Shown here: in pieces, positions 5,448 through 7,418 of the stretch
How the letters are laid out: every line of letters starts with the position of its first letter
Position numbering within the stretch: the first letter of the stretch is position 1
Origin: JAGORY01 sp964517585
Lineage (GTDB): Bacteria; Patescibacteriota; Gracilibacteria; Peribacterales; Peribacteraceae
DNA: 7,418 nt
Reading direction: 5' to 3'
Assembly (NCBI GenBank): GCA_964517585.1
Contig: CAZFCB010000049.1
Span: forward strand, 1 to 7,418
Translations under genes and position numbers: made by a program
Notes under the pieces: model-generated
The model's input: the letters and a program-made list of their open reading frames with translations, nothing else
What the model was told of the DNA's origin: nothing
Database searches by the model: none

Positions 5448-5504
5448 TTTTTTCGCTTTTCACTTTCCTCTTCATTACTTCTCACTGGTTTTACCCCCTA
5501 TCCC

Positions 5505-6779
5505 ATGTCTGACACACTTCGCTCACTCTTCTCCGGTTCCAAGAATCCCAATGGTACCAATGCCTTTGGATCTAGCTCGAAGCCTTCATCGTCTCAAGGT
5601 GGTGGATATGGCGATGATGCCGTTACCCCATCAACAGGGTATCAGGAGGTTAGACCGGATATTGCTCCGAATGCGATCATTCGTGTTATTGGGGTAGGAG
5701 GCGGCGGCTCGAACGCTGTCACTCGTATGATTACAAGTAAGGTCGGTGGAGTGGAATTCATTGCGGTGAATACAGATGCGCAGGCACTTTTCCATAGCCC
5801 TGCGAATACGAAGGTAAACATCGGTCGAGGTACAACGCGAGGCCTTGGTGCCTGTGCTAATCCGGATATTGGTATGCAGTCAGCAAAAGAGAGTTCCGAG
5901 GAACTCAAGAAGGCCATTGAGGGAGCCGATCTTGTTTTCATCACGGCAGGCCTTGGTGGAGGTACAGGTTCTGGCGCCGCTCCGTACATCGCTGAGCTTG
6001 CTCGTAGTTTGGGTGTTCTTACGGTCGGTGTTGTGACAAAGCCTTTTAGCTTCGAGGGACTGCGACGACGCAAGCAGGCAGAGGAAGCATTGGATGCGCT
6101 TCGCGGTAAGGTCGACACACTCATCACAATTCCAAACGATAAAATCCTCTCACTCATTGATAAGACAACTCCACTCACGGAGGCATTCCAAATTGTCGAT
6201 GAAATCCTCAGGCACGGTATTGAAGGTATCGCGAATCTCATCACTGTTCACGGTCTTGTGAACGTAGACTTTGCGGACGTCAGGTCTGTGATGCAGGATG
6301 CAGGTTCCGCTCTCATGGGAATCGGTTACGGTACCGGTGACAGTCGCGCTGCTGAGGCCGCTCGCGCTGCAGTGGACTCTCCTCTTCTCGAGCTCAGTAT
6401 CAGTGGTGCAAAAGGCATTCTCTTTAATATTACTGGTGGTAATGACATGTCGATGTTCGAGGTTGATGAAGCGGCACGCATAGTGACTGAGGCTGCTGAT
6501 CCGGAAGCAAATATAATCTTTGGTGCCGTTATTGATGACGCATACACCGGACAGGTGAAGTGCACGGTCATCGCGACAGGCTTTGAAGAGAAGAAAGATT
6601 CCGCAACGATGTCTCAGGCAACTCCAGCGCTGCGCTCTCTTCCATCGTTTAAGAAGCAGGACAGCTTGCCACGTCAGGAGCGCCAAGATGACTCCTCCGT
6701 TATGAAGCTCGCAGGTACACAGCTCAATGAAGAGGAGCTCGAGGTTCCGACATTCATGCGTAAGAAAATCGGTAAATAA
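5505..6779 (+). CDS. ftsZ: Cell division GTPase FtsZ
   Basis: FtsZ, the tubulin-like GTPase that polymerises into the division ring. Length is 424 residues. The GTP-binding core starts at about residue 57 (AIIRVIGVGGGGSNAV, 58-73). The tubulin signature GGGTGSG is at 151-157. The T7 loop NVDFADVR (253-260) carries Asp255 and Asp258, which complete the GTPase site of the next subunit. The C-terminal domain runs to about 360 (VKCTVIATGF). A short linker of about 50 residues follows, then the conserved C-terminal peptide ELEVPTFMRKK (411-421), which binds FtsA. All catalytic parts are intact. The N-terminal tail before the core is about 55 residues, Ser/Gly-rich and clearly longer than the 10 or so in common models. 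CCC directly precedes ATG and there is no Shine-Dalgarno. An intrinsic terminator ends the unit. Confidence 0.98.
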   Translation: MSDTLRSLFSGSKNPNGTNAFGSSSKPSSSQGGGYGDDAVTPSTGYQEVRPDIAPNAIIRVIGVGGGGSNAVTRMITSKVGGVEFIAVNTDAQALFHSPANTKVNIGRGTTRGLGACANPDIGMQSAKESSEELKKAIEGADLVFITAGLGGGTGSGAAPYIAELARSLGVLTVGVVTKPFSFEGLRRRKQAEEALDALRGKVDTLITIPNDKILSLIDKTTPLTEAFQIVDEILRHGIEGIANLITVHGLVNVDFADVRSVMQDAGSALMGIGYGTGDSRAAEAARAAVDSPLLELSISGAKGILFNITGGNDMSMFEVDEAARIVTEAADPEANIIFGAVIDDAYTGQVKCTVIATGFEEKKDSATMSQATPALRSLPSFKKQDSLPRQERQDDSSVMKLAGTQLNEEELEVPTFMRKKIGK

Positions 6780-6785
6780 ACCCCT

Positions 6786-6803
6786 GTCTGCCGTCAGGCA
6801 GGC
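6786..6803. repeat. GC-rich hairpin GTCTGCC-GTCA-GGCAGGC
   Basis: A 7-bp stem (one G-T pair) with a GTCA loop, 7 bases after the ftsZ stop. It has no T-run of its own, so it is not a terminator by itself. It looks like a small extragenic palindrome, and could protect the ftsZ mRNA 3' end. Confidence 0.5.
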
Positions 6804-6829
6804 CCACGCCGTTTAGGTTGGGTTTCAGA

Positions 6830-6853
6830 GGGCTCCGATCGGGGCCCTTTTTT
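6830..6853 (+). terminator. Intrinsic terminator after ftsZ
   Basis: GGGCTCCG (6830-6837) pairs with CGGGGCCC (6840-6847), a GC-rich stem of 7-8 bp with one T-G pair, followed directly by six T (6848-6853). This is a textbook rho-independent terminator and separates ftsA-ftsZ from the dUTPase gene. Confidence 0.9.
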
Positions 6854-6927
6854 GAATATCGAATATGGAATATCGAGTATCGGTGAATTCATATTCGACA
6901 TTCGGTATTCGGTATTCGATATTCGAC
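6854..6927. repeat. TATTCG/GAATATCG repeat cluster with 12-bp inverted arms
   Basis: GAATATCGAATA (6854-6865) is a perfect inverted match of TATTCGATATTC (6913-6924). Between and inside them are further copies of GAATAT, ATTCG and TATTCGG, so the whole stretch can fold into a long imperfect hairpin. It fills the gap between the ftsZ terminator and the dUTPase gene. It is probably a mobile-type or simple intergenic repeat; a dUTPase promoter may lie inside but I cannot identify it. Confidence 0.65.
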
Positions 6928-6949
6928 ATTACCAATGTACCATGCCGTT

Positions 6950-7378
6950 ATGCACGTCTTTATCACTCGCATCGACCCGACTCTTCCACTTCCTCAGTAC
7001 CACACTGCTGGTGCTGCCGCATTTGATCTTGTGACGCGTGAAACGACAGTTATCGAGGCTGGGAAAATAGGCCTCGTTCCAGGTAACGTGGTCGTGAAGG
7101 TACCGGAGGGCTTTGCACTTCTTATTTTGCCACGTTCGTCTTTACCCAGAAAAAAAGCACTCGTCTGTCCGCATTCACTCGGCCTTATTGATCAAGACTA
7201 TCACGGACCGAAGGACGAAATCTTTGTGCAGGTGCAAAATATCTCGGCTAGTCCAGTCACAGTGGAAAGAGGGGAGCGAATTGCACAGGGACTCTTCATC
7301 AAGATTGAGCGAGCGACGTTCACGGAGGTCGACTCACATGGCGCAGAGTCGCGAGGAGGGTTTGGGAGTACGGGGTGA
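6950..7378 (+). CDS. dut: dUTP diphosphatase (dUTPase)
   Basis: Trimeric-type dUTPase: it splits dUTP into dUMP and pyrophosphate, keeping uracil out of DNA and feeding thymidylate synthesis. All five motifs are present in 142 residues: I, AGAAAFDL (20-27); II, PRSSLPRK (61-68); III, GLIDQDYHG (78-86) with catalytic Asp81 and the base-stacking Tyr84; IV, RGERIAQGLF (107-116); V, RGGFGSTG (135-142), which closes over the phosphates and ends the protein. A position before motif III that is often Asn is His75 (PHSLG). The start at 6950 (MHVFITRID) fits family N-termini; the ATG at 6935 would add five residues. No Shine-Dalgarno. It lies beyond the ftsZ terminator and so is transcribed separately. 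TGA ends it right after motif V. Confidence 0.95.
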   Translation: MHVFITRIDPTLPLPQYHTAGAAAFDLVTRETTVIEAGKIGLVPGNVVVKVPEGFALLILPRSSLPRKKALVCPHSLGLIDQDYHGPKDEIFVQVQNISASPVTVERGERIAQGLFIKIERATFTEVDSHGAESRGGFGSTG

Positions 7379-7384
7379 TGGCGC

Positions 7385-7415
7385 AGTGGAAAGTGATACG
7401 TTGAAAGTGGAAAGT
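7385..7415. repeat. Direct repeat AGTGGAAAGT x2
   Basis: AGTGGAAAGT is at 7385-7394 and 7406-7415, a 21-base period, with GAAAGT units between them. It begins 7 bases after the dUTPase stop and may continue past the window. It is similar in style to the repeat at bases 1-30. Confidence 0.5.
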
Positions 7416-7418
7416 AGT

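Noticed and set aside
5642..6244. 200-codon open frame on - opposite ftsZ
   Set aside because: Antisense shadow of a highly conserved gene, rich in Ser/Pro/Arg with no domain pattern and no start signal.
1063..7378. Possible reassignment of TGA to Gly (Gracilibacteria-type code)
   Set aside because: TGA ends the GIY-YIG, exonuclease and dUTPase genes at their expected family ends, and no gene needs TGA read-through.

Overview
The window looks like chromosome from a small-genome bacterium, most plausibly a member of the Candidate Phyla Radiation (Patescibacteria). This is an inference from several traits: compact genes with little space between them, no Shine-Dalgarno sequence at any gene start, short simple-sequence repeats between genes, a stand-alone 5'-3' exonuclease, and short orphan proteins. 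TGA ends three genes exactly where their families should end, so it is a stop codon here and the Gracilibacteria-type code does not apply.

Layout. Bases 1-91 hold a GAAGTA-type simple repeat and a tRNA-like fragment. Next come an AT-rich GNAT acetyltransferase gene (- strand), a divergent YhbQ-like GIY-YIG nuclease gene (+), and a Sel1-repeat lipoprotein gene (-) that overlaps the nuclease gene tail to tail. A very acidic 56-residue orphan (+) follows, converging on an orphan protein (-) that resembles only the C-terminal half of glycogen synthase and has lost its main ligand-binding residues. A divergent intergenic region leads to a PolA-type 5'-3' exonuclease gene (+), preceded by a candidate 16-codon leader ORF whose stop overlaps the exonuclease start (ATGA). 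The right half holds the cell-division pair ftsA-ftsZ (+), a strong intrinsic terminator, a palindromic repeat cluster and a dUTPase gene (+). The window ends in another simple repeat.

How the genes relate. FtsA anchors FtsZ filaments to the membrane, and the two genes form one unit with a 57-base gap. The exonuclease (primer and flap removal) and dUTPase (keeping dUTP low and supplying dUMP) serve replication. The left part is more accessory: an acetyltransferase of different base composition, a GIY-YIG nuclease, a surface lipoprotein and two orphans.

Regulation. The hexamer TATACT occurs upstream of five genes and I read it as the -10 element. For the GIY-YIG gene, and for the GNAT gene if it starts at 682, the distance to ATG is so short that the mRNAs may be leaderless. 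Several other genes have C-rich bases just before ATG. All calls come from reading by eye; no database search was possible.
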